From: Catenovulum sp. 2E275
GTDB taxonomy: Bacteria > Pseudomonadota > Gammaproteobacteria > Enterobacterales > Alteromonadaceae
Direction of reading: 5' to 3'
Assembly (NCBI RefSeq): GCF_025515275.1
Contig: NZ_JAOPFU010000001.1
Location: 235,961 to 299,960, forward strand
DNA length: 64,000 bases
Positions 63,891 through 64,000 of the stretch are shown here, in pieces. The position numbers and the translations under genes were made by a program. The notes beneath the pieces were generated by a model. The model ran no database searches. It was not told the origin of the DNA and saw only the letters and a list, made by a program, of their open reading frames with translations. The stretch's first letter is position 1. Every line of letters begins with the position of its first letter.

Positions 63891-64000
63891 ATGAAAGCAC
63901 TATCAGATATCGGCCTAGTAGGCCTTGCGGTTATGGGTGAAAACCTGGTTTTAAACATGGAATCTAAAGGATTCACAGTGACCGCTTACAACCGTAGTTA
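63891..64000 (+). CDS. gnd: 6-phosphogluconate dehydrogenase (3' end outside window)
   Basis: The first 36 codons read LSDIGLVGLAVMGENLVLNM and SKGFTVTAYNRS, the NADP-binding N-terminus of Gnd. AGGAGA stands ten bases before the ATG. It oxidises and decarboxylates 6-phosphogluconate, the product of GntK, to ribulose-5-phosphate. The rest of the gene lies beyond the window. Confidence 0.88.
   Translation, partial: MKALSDIGLVGLAVMGENLVLNMESKGFTVTAYNRS

Overview
The window is AT-rich gammaproteobacterial DNA, most likely from a marine, polysaccharide-degrading member of the Alteromonadales. The pointers are large SusC-like TonB-dependent receptors, multi-modular pectate lyases, a cold-adapted-type animal-like alpha-amylase with its C-terminal propeptide, an EfpL (YeiP) protein and a PACE exporter. 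I cannot name the species. A complete replication and partition locus (parA-parB, a large iteron field with two perfect DnaA boxes, and an initiator gene) shows that the window spans the origin of a secondary replicon, that is a megaplasmid or chromid.

Layout. 0-16 kb is mixed accessory DNA. It holds the 3' part of an FG-GAP propeller protein, a divergent Rrf2 regulator/FAD oxidoreductase pair with two palindromic operators, an ABC transporter divergent from a DUF3299 protein across a Zur-box-like palindrome, a PACE exporter with its LysR regulator, a secreted pectin methylesterase, efpL, a broken ISAs1-family insertion that cut off a LOG-family gene, a Fur-boxed siderophore receptor, a MITE-like element, and small housekeeping genes. 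16-20 kb holds a Tat-type GH42 beta-galactosidase with rhaM, a DhuI-like isomerase and an EAL phosphodiesterase. 21.4-27 kb is the replicon core: six exact 36-bp repeats, parAB, a palindrome, about 28 iterons and rep. Further iterons are scattered to 31.3 kb, one of them inside a coding sequence. 27-31 kb carries an aldo/keto reductase, a LysR regulator, acpH, an IMPase-like gene and an acetyltransferase.

32-64 kb is a pectin utilisation island. It encodes one single-catalytic-domain and two double-catalytic-domain PL1 pectate lyases, two TonB receptors, a GH28 exo-polygalacturonase-like enzyme and a LacI-type regulator. A compact operon follows: gluconokinase, a LarA-superfamily nickel enzyme, larC, larE, larB and a nickel permease, then uxaE (tagaturonate/fructuronate epimerase) and the start of gnd. 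Nine copies of a 14-bp palindrome (TGCYACCGGTRGCA type) lie upstream of these units and define a coherent regulon. An AHA-like amylase and a 5'-nucleotidase lipoprotein sit inside the island without this operator.

How the genes may work together. Surface lyases and the methylesterase cut pectin, the TonB receptors import oligomers, and GH28 and DhuI-type enzymes yield galacturonate and unsaturated uronate products. UxaE turns tagaturonate into fructuronate, which can be reduced to mannonate. I infer that the nickel-pincer LarA homologue is a gluconate/mannonate 2-epimerase, which would send mannonate to gluconate, then 6-phosphogluconate (GntK) and ribulose-5-phosphate (Gnd). This would be a nickel-dependent bypass of the usual UxuA/KDG route. 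It is the most interesting hypothesis in the window. UxaC and UxuB are not in the window, so the pathway is inferred.
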